This document shows, in pieces, positions 41,105 to 53,160 of a stretch of DNA of 64,000 nt. Source of the DNA: Magicicada septendecula (taxonomy: Eukaryota; Arthropoda; Insecta; Hemiptera; Cicadidae); the NCBI GenBank assembly GCA_034769895.1, contig CM068372.1:385484282-385548281 (forward strand), given 5' to 3'. Made by a program: the position numbers and the translations under genes. The first letter of the stretch is position 1. The number at the start of each line of letters is the position of its first letter. The notes below the pieces were generated by a model. The model saw nothing but the letters and a program-made list of their open reading frames with translations. It had not been told where the DNA came from and made no database searches.

Positions 41105-41583
41105 TTAGGTCGACCGCACACTGGAGCGACATTCTATTTCTAGCGACAGAACCGTATTGGCGCATTGTGTCGCTAAGCATCGTAGAAAACTCTGTTGCCA
41201 CAAGGGTCTATAAAGCGCCACACCCTGGCCGCGACATTGTCTAGAGGCGTCGCGCCCAAAGACAAAGCTCCTTCAACTTATTTCTCGCAACAAAACAGCT
41301 TGCGACGTTTTGAACTTTTTGAACTGCGCATGCGCTGGATACTAACCACACAAGGCTTGGAGTTTATATTACACTAAACCTAGTCTATGCCTTCTATTTT
41401 AATGCCTGTCACGAACCCACGAACCACACGCTTTCACAGGTCAAAAAACAGCTGACGAGAAACTGTTTTGTCATAAGACAATGAGTCAAGCCTCTCCCCC
41501 ACCGTAGCGACCCTTTGCAACAAGAAGCTTCGAAACGGATCTGTTGCGAAACAAAATGCCACTCCAGTGTGCGGCCGGCCTTA
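41105..41583. mobile_element. PIF/Harbinger-type MITE, 473 bp
   Basis: The termini 41108-41135 and 41553-41580 are inverted: GGTCGACCGCACACTGGAG versus GGCCGGCCGCACACTGGAG, with similarity extending to about 40 bp. Both sides are flanked by TTA (41105-41107 and 41581-41583). A 3-bp TTA duplication and GG-starting inverted ends fit PIF/Harbinger. The interior has no coding capacity. Confidence 0.8.
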
Positions 41584-42587
41584 CTCTAGTTTTGGTGCAT
41601 CCGTCTCGTCTCTGCGGGCGTAAAGTACTATTGAAAATAAAACTCAACAATCAAATCGACCGGATATTGAAAGTAACATTAAAAATAGTTAGGAAATAGG
41701 AATATATAATGTTAAAAACGTTAAAACAAGGAAGATAAGGAAATAACCGTAGGAATGTGTAGAATTTCCGATTGACATGGGCAAATGTAACAGAAACGAA
41801 GGAAAATACGCCGTCATCATAAATAATAGGTACAAACATTATTATTAGTAGGCCTAGTAGCAGAAATTTGGTTTTACTTATGTAGGATTTATTTGTTACT
41901 GAGATAAATAAAATTTTATAGATATTAGATTTTTGTGTGAATATAATTGTCACTTCTTGAGATTTTCAATTAACTACCATGTCACTTTCCAATATTTTTG
42001 ATTAATAAGTTAAAACCCCCTTGCTAAACTTTGACTGGCTTATGAGATCGTGTTTGTCATCAAAACGTAGGCGACATTTTCATATAAATTAATTGTTTGG
42101 TACTTACGAGAAGGCACTAGTGGTAATGAATTTCAGGATCATGATGTCAACTGCAGAGGATGTCAATGACACTACAAAATTACTTAAAGCAAAATGTTTT
42201 TAAATTTTACAAGATAAAGTACTTATAAGCTATGGTATTGCGCTTTGCTATTCGTGTGAGGGTACAAAGCGTGTTTGAAATGCCAACTTAATTTGGTAGC
42301 GAAGTCCAGCACACTGTCTACCCATGTTTATGTTCTATTCGTTGATACGTTAAGGAATATGAAAAAATTAATGAATGCTTATATATGATTTGTTTTAATA
42401 TTCTGATGCCCGTGAGATTATGCAATTAGCATGACGTAGCGGAGTTCGGTTTGCGGAATGTGTACAAGGTCAGGCAATTACATAGTTTCCAAAGAGGTCC
42501 AGCGTGTTTGTCTGTATGTAATTATTTTCCTGAACGCGTCACATCGAGAAAGCTAGATTCCTCTTGAATCTCGGCATAGTGTAAATA
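41584..42587. other. No gene recognised
   Basis: AT-rich with short frames only, including an Ile/Phe-rich frame on the minus strand (41651-41953) without known motif. Confidence 0.5.
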
Positions 42588-42589
42588 TA

Positions 42590-43646
42590 CAGTAGAGCGT
42601 CGATAATGCGGACGTCAAAAAATTCGGACCTCGTCTACAGAAAAATTCGATTCCTCAGTATCAAAATCGAGACTCCAACAGATCGGAAATGTTTTGCGCA
42701 AGTTTGTTCAAATTGTTGAATGTCTTTGAGTCTAGCCTCTATGCAGTGTTATAGTATACGAATGGAATGTGGGAGTGGTAGAAATGGTAACAAGTACCAT
42801 TATTGCGTCGTGTGTTGCTAGCTGAACGAAACGAACAAAGTGATGCTGTTTTTGCTAAAAAGTCGAATCTGAAGGACTGCAGTTACATGTTAGCAGATGC
42901 TTGGGTAAGTCTTACAAAAGATAGTTTGCAAAATAGGTGGGAAAAGCTATGGCCTATTGAAAAAAGATCAGACAGAAGAAAATTCAGCCAAAAATGAAAG
43001 CGTGAAAGAAAATGTTTTAGATGAAGTTATATCATTATTAAAGTTAATGCCAGGTTTCGAAGACTACAACGAAAACAATGCAAGCAAGCGGTTAAAAAGT
43101 GATAAAAATGACCATGAATATCAGATTTTAAATGATGAAGAAATAACTATCTCTGTAGCTGAGGTCGATCCCCCCTCCACACTAGATGATAACGAAAACG
43201 ACGAAAGTAAAAACATCGCTGATGAGGCACCAGCCGGACTTTCACACGCCGATGCATTCAACTCGTTGGAAACTCCAGTGTCTTGGCTGGAAAAGCAGCC
43301 CCATGCTGTACTACCAAACTTTTGTTACTAAAGAGACTCAAAGACATGGCCTCCAATAAACGCACGTTAAACCTTATTCAAAAAAGAAATAGTGACTTTT
43401 TTTCGTAGTTTTAATTTGCATAATTAATTTTCTTCATATTAAAATAAAATTGTACAATATTTGTGTAAGTGTTTGGAATGAATATAGTGAAACATGATGT
43501 TTCTAACTTGACGCTGAGTTTTCGTAAGTACCCCTTCCATCCTTCCACTTTAAGAAGTGATTTTTTTATATGTTCGAAAAGCCAGACAAATTGGTAATTC
43601 GGACTCGTTCGAACACCAATTAGTCCGAATTATCGACGCACTACTG
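42590..43646. mobile_element. pogo/Tigger-type DNA transposon, deleted derivative
   Basis: The terminal inverted repeats 42590-42613 and 43623-43646 match at 22 of 24 positions (CAGTAGAGCGTCGATAA versus CAGTAGTGCGTCGATAA). TA precedes the left end; the right flank is CA, so the expected TA duplication has mutated on one side. At 1,057 bp it is shorter than autonomous Tigger elements and keeps only the C-terminal transposase part. Confidence 0.85.
42803..43331 (+). pseudogene. Tigger/Jerky-like transposase, C-terminal part
   Basis: The first frame reads LKDCSYMLADAWVSL then NRWEKLWP, matching the helix after the DDE core of pogo/Tigger transposases. The second frame, shifted near the A6 run at about 42,960, reads DEVISLLKLMPGFEDYN, LNDEEITISVAEVD and an acidic C-terminus ending in a stop. 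The DNA-binding CENPB/HTH region and the DDE residues are missing, so no activity is expected. Confidence 0.75.
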
Positions 43647-44250
43647 CAAGTGTCATCGGCTGGCCAAGTTCAGTTTGGAACTGCGATATTAGAGTGCTTC
43701 AGTGGTGGTGATATGATGGTGAGGACGACGACGACGATGATGATACAGATTTTAATAAATGTTTATCTGGTTAAACTCGATGGTCGCTGATAAAATTTAA
43801 AAACTCTCCGTTTTATGAATTATTAAATATTTGTTATGCAAAATGCTTACGGTAGGCTATTTTATTTTCGTATCTGCTGTTTCTTTAAAAGCACGTGTCG
43901 TTAAATTAAAACAATATGTAAATTTAGTTAGAAGGGCGTCGTATCATGTTTTTTCCATACAGAGCGCATTGTTGTTTTACGCCTTTTTCCAGCTATTTTT
44001 ACCGCACGCAGTGCTAACAAAGGGAGATTAATAATTTATTAAAACATAACAGCCCTGTCTTTGTTCCAGAGTTTTGTGTAGCGCTGTATGAAATTACAGA
44101 CCTTATTAGTTTTAGATAACAAATTATTACACATAGGACACGATTATACAATTTTAGCTTTAGTTACAATTTATTACACATGAGCTTCAATATAAAAAAG
44201 ATTTTTCTAAACACATTTAATAACATTTAATCGTTTCACATCTGTGGAAC
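43647..44250. other. No gene recognised
   Basis: Short GAT/GAC-rich patch near 43,705-43,745; open frames below 70 codons without motifs. Confidence 0.5.
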
Positions 44251-44254
44251 GATT

Positions 44255-44670
44255 CATAGGTACCTGAAAAATAAAACACAGTAGGATAACCGAATGAAAT
44301 TTTATAAAACCGTGGCTGTCCCCACATGCCATGTATGGCAGTGAGACATGGACTCTTGGCAAAAAGGACGTGCAGAGTATTCAGGGAAGCGAAATGAAAT
44401 TTCTAAGAGGGACGCACGGTTGTTCTCTCTTGGGTCGAAGACGGAACGAGGATATTAGACGCGATTTAAACATTGTATCATTGCACCAGAAGATTGAAGA
44501 CCACAGAAGGAGATGATGCAAACACTTGAATCGCATTCTTGTTATCCGTCTACCTGTGGCTGCTTTGGGTTATCACCCTACTGGGAAAAAGATGTTGGTA
44601 GGCCGAGGAGGAGATGGGTTCCGGAACAGGTCTAAGGTCTAGTGATGGTGATGATGATGATGACATTTAA
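44255..44670 (+). mobile_element. LINE RT C-terminal fragment
   Basis: Plus-strand frames read GTIHRYLKNKTQ, NRMKFYKTVAVPT, ETWTLGKKDVQSIQGSEMKF, RRNEDIRRDLNIVSLHQKIE and VGRPRRRWVPEQV. It is the close relative of 8.62-9.14 kb. The 3' end is a short GATGATGAT tract at about 44,643-44,662. Several frameshifts. Confidence 0.8.
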
Positions 44671-45645
44671 TAACTCTGTGGTAACTCAATAATAGTTTCA
44701 GACAGAGTATAGAAATATGTGAACGGAATCAAATGTTGGATAAGGAGATGATGGATAATAGTCAATAAAGGCAAATCTGTACGTGTTAAATTTACAACCA
44801 GGCAGTCATTATGTCGTCTATTTACAATGGGTAATCGGCCGGTGCTTCAAGGAAACGAAGTCAAGTTCGTATTGACGCGATGGGCTTAGGAATGAATATT
44901 ATTTAATTACTCGTTGGGGCCAGGTAAATTATTATATAAGAGAACAAAGTATTTCTCTTCAAACCTACAATCCGTGGGATGTGCTATGGTTGTAAAAATG
45001 TGGGCTGGTCAAGTGTCTCAATAATTAACATCAGAAAGAGCTTCCAATGCAAGCTTCTAAGAAAGGCGGCAACATTGCATAGCTTGTCTTAAAGAAAACG
45101 TTTTGCACAGATAATAATATGTCATAGACATAAAATAAACATAAACACATAGACAGTAAAGTAGGTTTCCCAAAGTACTGGAGAGGATGAGTAATCCCTT
45201 ATGGTCTCATTCCTTGTTGAAAGGAAATATCCAGCCGCACCTCCAAGTGGTGGGAGATGGGCGACACCTACAGGTGGCTAACGCGGCTCTGGAGACCGAG
45301 TGACAGCCAGTATAAGCTGCCCGTGCACTATTTGGCATTGTTAAGTAGAGGTTAGGGCACACTCTTGCCCTTGGGGTGAGAAATTGCCCCTACAGGCGGA
45401 TGATCTTCCATTGGTCAACGATACAGGAATTGGGAAGCAAGGAGAAACGACCACATTAAAATTCCGTATTGATATCTCAACACAACAGGGAAAAATGGTC
45501 TCTTTAGTCTGGTAAGACAGCCAATTTATGTGACAACACCCTGAAAAAAAATCGGCCAGGACGTTAAGTCTGAAGTTGGGAGCCCCATCATAGTCTTACA
45601 ATGCTATATGCTAGTAACATATCGACTAATAAATTGCCATAAATA
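44671..45645. other. No gene recognised
   Basis: 45,170-45,480 is GC-richer than its surroundings and looks like degraded repeat DNA, but I cannot assign a family. No open frame with motifs. Confidence 0.4.
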
Positions 45646-45649
45646 AGGA

Positions 45650-45900
45650 ATAGCCGGACGGATATTATGAGTATACTCGACAGGATTGCTCAATATAGGC
45701 TGAATTGGTGGGAACATCTTTGCCGAAAGGACGAGTGCCGCATCCCCAAACAACTATGGAACTCTAAGCTAAAGTGATGGAGAGTTATGGGACGTCCGAG
45801 GAGGCTCTGGAGTGACCAACTCCAAACTTTGCCTGTTTCAGACCCGAATAAACCATCCTTTGGTTTAGTCGTTGCAGATGATGATGATGATGATGATGAC
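45650..45900 (+). mobile_element. LINE 3' end fragment with (GAT)n tail
   Basis: The plus strand reads RTDIMSILDRIAQYRLNWWE, HLCRKDECRIPKQLW, a stop, then MGRPRRLWSDQLQTLP. It ends in (GATGAT)n at about 45,877-45,899. The minus-strand Ser-rich open frame here is only its shadow. Confidence 0.75.
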
Positions 45901-46015
45901 AATAAAATAAGAAAACAAAAAGCCACAGAGGATCATAAGGCTTTACGAAATAATTTTACGTAAACAATAGACTTGAAGCTTAAGAAAACGTGAGACCAAC
46001 GATGTCACACTGTAA

Positions 46016-46190
46016 GCCATTTATCACCGCGCTTAGATTAATAAACAATTTACAATTGAAATCCGGCGAAAGGTCATTTTTTCCTCCGATTCAAAGAAAT
46101 ATCTTTCACTGGGTGTCATCATTAGGCCGCCATTACAAGTTCACTTGTTATTATCAAACATTCAAACGGGAGTTACTTTACTGCTTTGGG
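46016..46190. repeat. Direct repeat, copy 1
   Basis: Shares ordered blocks with 46957-47130 (accatttatc, aatttacaat-gaaatccg, gtgtca, cgccat), about 70 percent by eye. Family unknown. Confidence 0.55.
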
Positions 46191-46229
46191 AGATTGTTTT
46201 ATTGGTAAAATTAACGTGCAATAACTTGC

Positions 46230-46470
46230 CTTCGTTTTATCTGCCAACTTTTAGTCCAAGAATTTTCCAGTAGCCGATTGTAGTTTCTCAGTTGCTTCTT
46301 CAATGCTGTTACCTTCTGCAATAATGACAGTGTCATCGGCAACTACGGCCTCTTCACAGGTTTGTACATCACTCGTATATAGAAGAACTGGCCTTGCGGA
46401 ACACCAGCTGTGATTTCTTTTAATTCAGATAACAGTACTCGTGTTTAACTTGAAAATACCTGACTGAAAC
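46230..46470 (-). mobile_element. Jockey-like LINE RT fragment
   Basis: The minus strand reads LSELKEITAGVPQGQF, then after a frameshift LLYTSDVQTCEEAVVADDTV, then IIAEGNSIEEATEKLQSATG. These are the RT GVPQGS and FADD boxes with spacing as in the Jockey clade. It is the only fragment here with that signature. Confidence 0.75.
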
Positions 46471-46956
46471 ATAAGATTTCAGTAACTCACTGTAATATTT
46501 TGGTAAATCTCTTTCCATTTTATATTCCAACAAGCGATGCCCGACTTTAGTAAATAAATAACACGATCTGTTCACAACATATTTAGTTGTAATAACGGAC
46601 TAAACGTTTTATTATTTTTTTTTACTATACATGCGCTAGTTCAGACTCTTCCTATACTAGACACATTAGGTGAGACTTTTATGGTGAAATACAATAAATA
46701 TGACTACTAAATAACGCATTGCAAGTATCAGTACTACATCGTTATAATTACAATTATAACATCGTTATTTATTGTTACAATTTGTACAATCGGTTAACGC
46801 AGAAGTATATAATGACTGCAAAAATTGTATTTCTTAACAGAAATCAGAATAAAACAATTAAGGAGAAGAGCTATTCGTTTTGTTTATCGCGATTTGTTTA
46901 AATCACAACACGTCGACTACGAGAGAAATATTTTTTTTGAAGGGAGTAAATTTAAA

Positions 46957-47130
46957 CCATTTATCATGCGGTTAGGTTAACCAAGAATTTACAATAGAAA
47001 TCCGACGGTGAAAAGTTGTTTCTGTTTGTCGAAGCAAAGATAAATCTTTTGGTTGGTGTCAATAATAGAACGCCATCACGACTTTAATTGTTAATAAATA
47101 CTAACATCCGAGGTATCTTATTGCTTACGG
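46957..47130. repeat. Direct repeat, copy 2
   Basis: Partner of 46016-46190 in the same orientation, about 940 bp away, with the Jockey-like fragment between them. Confidence 0.55.
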
Positions 47131-47441
47131 AGTGCAAAGTACACGAACATACGTAATATATGTTCATTTACAACAAAAGTATGCGAAGCAATAATAAAAA
47201 TTATATTAATGATAATAATATTAATAATTTTTGTTCAGTTATGACCCTCAAATCTCCTTTTATAGTCACATCAAACTCCTTGAAGATTTCTATCTGACAG
47301 GGAAACAGAATGACTGTACTGTGATGCGAAAAGACTGTATAGAACAGTTTGGATACCTTGGTGTATGCACTCTACCTAACTGGCATATATTTCATAAATG
47401 AAATGTACGTAAATGTACCATAGAAAAAATAAATAGAAATA

Positions 47442-47442
<1 letters not shown>

Positions 47443-47516
<74 letters not shown>
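47443..47516. repeat. (CA)n microsatellite
   Basis: 37 perfect CA units. Poly-Val/Cys open frames across it are artefacts. Confidence 0.97.
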
Positions 47517-47521
<5 letters not shown>

Positions 47522-49120
47522 TGCGGCAGTACAACCGTATACGGCACTGTGCATTGAAAAAATAACCAAAATAATTAATAAAAATAAATAAATCTATGGT
47601 TAATAGACATGGTTCAGATTGCAAGCTGGATTGTTTAAAATATAGGGAACGCACCGTTCAGGCATGTACACGCATATCTGGCCACCTGTCGCTAGCAGTG
47701 TGTACATGTGTATTTTGTTTGTGTGTGTGAAGCCTGTCCGTTCCTGGACAGTAACCACCCCTATTCAAATGATGTTAGATTTTAAGTATAATTTTAATTA
47801 TAAGAAAAATATGTATGATAATGTAAAACAAAAGACACCAAATTGTGTATTTTATAAAGATGCACAAAGGGTTAAAAAAACGTTTAAAAGTGACGTAAAG
47901 TGAAATTATAATGAATAAAAAGTGAATAACTCCCTGAATAATTATAATAAAGAAGTGTAAGTTACATATAATAGACATATGAAAATTAGCGATCGATTGA
48001 GTATCGTGTAGTGTAAAACAGACTTCGCAATTCGCGAAGATAGGCGAAATTAGTGAATCGGACGAGAGTGGGAGAAAGGACGCGTCGACAAACTCTGGCA
48101 AGGCAGATATTGTTCAGACAAGAGCTTTTGCACGATGTGGCTATAAATACCAGGTCGTGCTAATAAAGTTTCTTCTTCTATATTCAACCGTTGCCGTAGG
48201 AGTCAACTACCGTTCTATGTCAGTCAACTACGCGATCGTAAATCTACAGTAAGCGTCACCTGACGAACTGGGAGGCAGAACAGAGGTTCGATGGACAAAC
48301 CTACAACCCATGACGTGTGCAGAGACAACAACAACTAAGAAAGACAAGCAGTGGTATTCTGAAAGAGGACCCGAGGACCCAAGGACACGAAGGATTGGAA
48401 CAAAGACTGGAAGAGGACCCGAGGATACACTGATAATTTGCCACATCAAACGAGCTGATAAAAACCCAGAATAATTACAGACAATTGAATGACAATATTT
48501 AAACTAGAATGAAAGACATTCAAAACTGTTGCTAACTGAATTTAATTTGTACATAGTGATGTAAAGTCTAAATTGTTCATTTAGAATAATGTCTCATGTA
48601 TAACAATTAATATTGGAATAACGTAAAGGCTATGAGAGAGCAATGTTTGATTTTATATTGAAGTAAATTAAAATAATTAGTAAAGTTTTTAATTGATAAA
48701 AGAGAAATGCATATGCAGTAGAAAAGAATTGAAGCCAAGTAAGATCAAAGAAATTGAAATAAAAGTAAATCCATTGTTGAAATAAATTGATAAGCAATTG
48801 CAAAGATGGCCACACTAAATGAGTAAGCCGAGAGCAGAAATAGTTATAAATAAGATTAGCTAATAAGATTTACGTATAACCTGTTTAGATATAAATTATT
48901 CACCATAAGACATACATAAGATCGCACAAGCGATGAATAATGAATTTTTGTATTGCCGAAGTAAGTAAAGAGGTTGCTATATAAATAATTTAAAGATTTA
49001 GAAAATATATTACGCATTCTTGTTATTACGATTACACCTAACATCATTACTTTGTAGTGTTATATAAATTTAACGCTCCAAAAGCGTGGGGCTCCCAACC
49101 AAAACAAATTGTGGAGTTAT
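47517..49120. other. No gene; promoter-like and LTR-like hints
   Basis: A TATA-like CTATAAATAC at 48141-48150 lies close to AATAAAG at 48161. GTGGGGCTCCCAACC at about 49085-49099 looks like a tRNA primer site. A long LTR is possible, but these signals are not spaced consistently and no second copy is present. No ORF has a recognised motif. Confidence 0.3.
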
Positions 49121-50850
49121 AATATATAACAAACAAAAATAACATGAATTTATATACAACACACAATTATAAAATGATTAGATGACCTAGTTAAAGTCTC
49201 ACTCCAGAATCTTCATAACATTATTCCTAAAGGCATTGATATTTTTATTGAAACATTCAACGCCTTCACTGTCACAAACTATGTTTGTCATTTTGATGGA
49301 CCTCGTCAATGGAACCAACACACTTTGCCGTAAGTACCTGAACAAGACATATCTTCTTTGTCCTATGTTATAAACTCTCTAACAGATCGCCGAGACTTCT
49401 GCCTCAATTAGGCCGTGCGTGAATACTCGTAGGTTTTTAAGGGTCATGGTGCCCCAATGATTACACTTGGCCTCATAGTTATAATAATAATATAATTCTG
49501 ACCCGTACAGTAATTAAATTAAGCCTGAAAATATGTGATATAACAACATTCTGGCAAAACGTAGAGGAATACAGCTCGATTCAATAAACAGTTTTATTTT
49601 CGATCACGAAAATGTTTTGATTTCCATATAAATAACCATGCGTAAAATTTTAACTGTAGTGTGGTTTAAGTTCATACGGTGAAAACTCAGGTGGTATGTT
49701 GTCTTGCAGCGGCTGATGCCAGTAGTTATTTGTGCAATATTCCTATGTTTGAATTTGAACAGAGTCGCAAGATTTGGCACTTCACTGTACTCATAAATAA
49801 ACTTATTTTTCTACATAGGTTTTAACTATAAAGGACTTTATATAGATATATATATATTTTTTACGAGGGTAGGTGAAAATCTCTATAGACCCTAGGAACC
49901 CCGTAGTTCTTAGTTGTGTAGGACTCTAACCCACTAAAAACACCTCCCTTAATGCTACAAGTGACCAAGCTCATCCAGCAGTTTCTCCTTCATGTTTCCT
50001 TCACGGGTGATGGAGTGAAGCCCAGTGGCTAATCCCAAGATTATTCTGCCTTTCTCTTACGTAGAGTTGTATGGATTTATAAATAATTGGTTTCTATTTC
50101 GATACCAGATCATGTGGTTACTGTCTTTTGAGTCGCGTCAGGACGTGTGGAGCTTCCTCCACCACGTGTCGCATTATTGGGTTATCGCGGATCTGAATCC
50201 TCTGATCATGTATGTCTGCATATTTTGTTATTGTTTCACTGACATATTCTACAGTGAGGTCTCTATGTAGGTTGTCGTTCCTTATATACCAAGTGAATTA
50301 GATACTTACAAGCATAAGTGATTTTGGGAAACCGAATCTGTTACGTAACTGGCTACTTGAGCGTTCTTACGTAAGCAAGGAGCCTGTGTAATTAGTGTCG
50401 TCGCCCCAGCGGGAGTATAGTTTGCTGAGCCGGAAAATGGAGTAATGACGTCATGAACCGGCTGACCGCGCATTAGGCCTACAGCTGTCTATGATTACCG
50501 CCGTCAGTCTGGCAGACACCGTACTGTAACATTTCACATCATAATCTCTTGTTAGTTTATACTTTTATTATTAAGTAAACATGTTTTTTAATGGTGAAAT
50601 TGAGACCTGTGTTCAGACGTGCAGATCATATAGAAATTAACACAAGATTCAATAAATCGTATTCAATTATTGGGCACAATTCCTCGATTGTCAATACACA
50701 ATAAAACTGATATCCAAGACTGATACTAAAACCTGTCTACGCATACGGTATCCATATTTAAGGGAGAGGATATGCTAAATATTCTCATATAAAAAGTATG
50801 GAAATGATTCAGTGTAGATACAATGTATACGCAACAATGTATATGCAAGT
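49121..50850. other. No gene recognised
   Basis: The open frame at 50025-50270 (81 codons) has no known motif. A patch near 50,400-50,520 is GC-richer. No repeat boundary was found. Confidence 0.45.
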
Positions 50851-50859
50851 AGGCACAAA

Positions 50860-50960
50860 TCAGCTGGAAGAAGACGCGTAGGGAGACCAAAGAAAAGATG
50901 GAGAATAAATCCTACGAAGCCGAAACACGCCCAAGGCCTAATACTTGTTTTTATATTTAA
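50860..50960 (+). mobile_element. LINE 3' end scrap
   Basis: The plus strand reads GRRRVGRPKKRWRIN then a stop-poor tail, matching the final GRPRxRW motif of the LINEs here. Nothing else of the element is left. Confidence 0.55.
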
Positions 50961-51004
50961 TAATAAGATGTGCAATTGTCTAGCATATTGTCACAACGTT
51001 TATT

Positions 51005-51260
51005 ATTATTATTATTATTCCGGGTGTACAAAGATTCCGGAACCAAAGATTATAGAAGTGACTGAATACTTATCTTCCACTGCTGCTTGTCCATTCAAAG
51101 ATCTTCTTCAATTTCTCTTTCCCTGAATACAGTCTGAATTTCTTCTATCCAGGTGATAGATGGTCTTCCTATTTTCCTTCTTCCTGGTGGGGTCCTTTCC
51201 ATAACTCTTCTTAGCTGTCTTTCCTGTGCCAAAAGTTGTACTGTGACAACTTTTTATTGA
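51005..51260 (-). mobile_element. LINE 3' end fragment with (AAT)n tail
   Basis: The minus strand reads GRPSITWIEEIQTVFRE then REIEEDL and a stop, the standard LINE C-terminus. It ends in (AATAAT)n at about 51,001-51,018. Upstream is a basic RK-rich segment in another frame. Confidence 0.65.
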
Positions 51261-51524
51261 GCATAAAACAGAGAATATTCCAGTTAGCTCCACTGATGAC
51301 ATATGTATTAAACGATACTGATGACTAAACGTAGGTTAATACTCAATCAGTGCACAGTAGTCCGTTTTCCTCTCAAGGCGACAGCGTATAGTTGCCAACA
51401 GGTAACAGACAGTAACTGCAGGATACTTCGGAAATTAAATAATATGAGCCAAAAGGATATAGATTATTTCTCACGCCTTGGCCTACGTTATTACATTACT
51501 GATATTTTTGAGAATCATTAGTTA

Positions 51525-51617
51525 TAAATTAAACAACATTGCAGACAGTTTTTGGGACGACCACAGAAACAATGGCGGAATCACTGGAAAACGGAAGATG
51601 GTAATGCTTAAACCGTA
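51525..51617 (+). mobile_element. LINE 3' end scrap
   Basis: The plus strand reads RQFLGRPQKQWRNHWKTEDG followed by a stop, again the GRPxxxW ending. It lies directly against the start of the repeat at 51,619. Confidence 0.55.
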
Positions 51618-51618
51618 G

Positions 51619-52110
51619 CGTGCTCAGAGCGCCCGTGTTCTGAGCGCCAACGCTGCAGTCGTGCTCTGTGCGCCGAGACTGATAAACCCGTGTTCTGAGC
51701 GCCGAGCTTATCTATGCAACATTAGACGCGCTAACACCTGGCTATATATCTGTCTATTCGCTGTTCGCCAACTCCGTAACCAACACTATCGGTCCTATGA
51801 AAATTTCTACAAATCATTGCTAAAGACATTATCACAGCACTAGTAGGCTCCCGCAAATTTATTTTCGCAGATATACGTAACTGATAGTAATATATAATTT
51901 TTTTTTTAAACAGCTTACAATCTTTTGAAAGTGATCCGAAATTTGTAAGGAGTGTTGAGAGATATTAATACTGTCAAACAGATCTATTACAGATCGCATT
52001 TTGTATTCTGAATAAAATTTCTCAGTTAATTGTCTTATAAACTTTTAAAATTTTATTACAATTTTGAGTTCAATTTTTGGTTCTTGGTGCTCCAAATCAA
52101 GAAAAAAGTC
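51619..52110 (+). repeat. Dispersed repeat family A, left copy
   Basis: Begins with four copies of a 15-bp unit, CGTGYTCTGAGCGCC (51619-51633, 51634-51648, 51660-51674, 51689-51703; some with one change). The body matches the inverted copy at 62150-62945, with common blocks such as ttatctat, acacctggct, ccaactccgta, gagtgttgag and aattttattaaaattt. Shorter than the right copy. No coding capacity; class unknown. Confidence 0.75.
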
Positions 52111-52329
52111 GTAGTAAAGTTTGCATTAGAATTATGTTTAACATTCCAGTCAGGCTAAATTCGGCAAGATCTTACATTTCTGCAGGCAGACAAATGCCAA
52201 ACGGTCGACTTTAAGCTGAGGACCTGCTTCTCTCGTCCAATTACATACAAATTAAGGCATGGTTACTCGACTTACTTCTAGGAATGGAATTTATAAGGGA
52301 ATTTATAAGTTTCTGTCTATTCTGTAGTT

Positions 52330-52650
52330 CACGCAAATCTAAACATTGCTGTAATATTCTGTACCGGTTCTGGATAGCTTTGAGCGTCTTGTTACAAAGA
52401 TCATTGTATAGAACATCTCGCGAACATCTCGCTCAAGCTAAACAAGTTCTTAAGCGCAGGTGTGTTTAAAATATTCTTTCAATTCTAAAATTAAATATTC
52501 AAATAAGTTTTTAAATATTGCTTTCAGTTTTTAGTTTTTTAAATTATTTATTATCAATTTTAAATTTTAGGCAGCTAGTTGTAACGTCGTGTTTTCTTTC
52601 TTTCTAATTCTTTTCTGCTTTAATAAAGAGAATTTCAGTTAGTCAAGTTC
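52330..52650 (+). repeat. Dispersed repeat family B, left copy
   Basis: Matches 61110-61435 in the same orientation: gaac-ctcg-t-aagctaaa-aag-ttcttaa near the start and taata-a-a-cagttagtcaggt near the end, with an AT-rich middle. Moderate identity. Possibly the 3' end of an unidentified retroelement, as AATAAA precedes the conserved end. Confidence 0.5.
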
Positions 52651-53160
52651 TTTTCTGTCCGCAAGACCTACCTCAAAAGTCGCGATTTGAGCTGTAATTC
52701 TCTGCTTCAGTTTTTAGCAGTTTTAAGTTTTGGCGTAGAAATGTCTTCTTACTAGGACGTAGAACACTTTCTATCTTCCTCTAAAAACATTCTATAAATA
52801 AAGCAATACATCTTGATTGTTCAACCACTTACGATACGACATAGGCCAAAACCAACATGCGTAATTCGGACACATTTCCACAATCAAAAACAGCAGTACT
52901 GAAATATCTAAACAGACTTGACAGCTATGGCTGCAACCATCCTGCACGTCGAAAGTATTTCTTCACTTTCTTTATAATTACCGACGAAGCGTACACTTTG
53001 AATTTTGCTGCAGAAACATTCGTTATAGTTGACATACCAGTTCCTTCATTTTTATTTTGTAAGCTAACACACTGTGAGATAAATAGTCGTTTCAGTGGCT
53101 TAACTCTAGTGGTCTATCCTTTATTGTAGCGTGACAGATAAACACATAATAATGAATGGC
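52651..53160. other. No gene recognised
   Basis: The plus frame 52857-53129 (90 codons) has no recognised motif. Sequence is otherwise ordinary. Confidence 0.45.

Noticed and set aside
48121..49120. Solo LTR at 47.7-49.1 kb
   Set aside because: TATA-like box, AATAAA and primer-like site are inconsistently spaced, and no second copy or TG...CA boundary was found.
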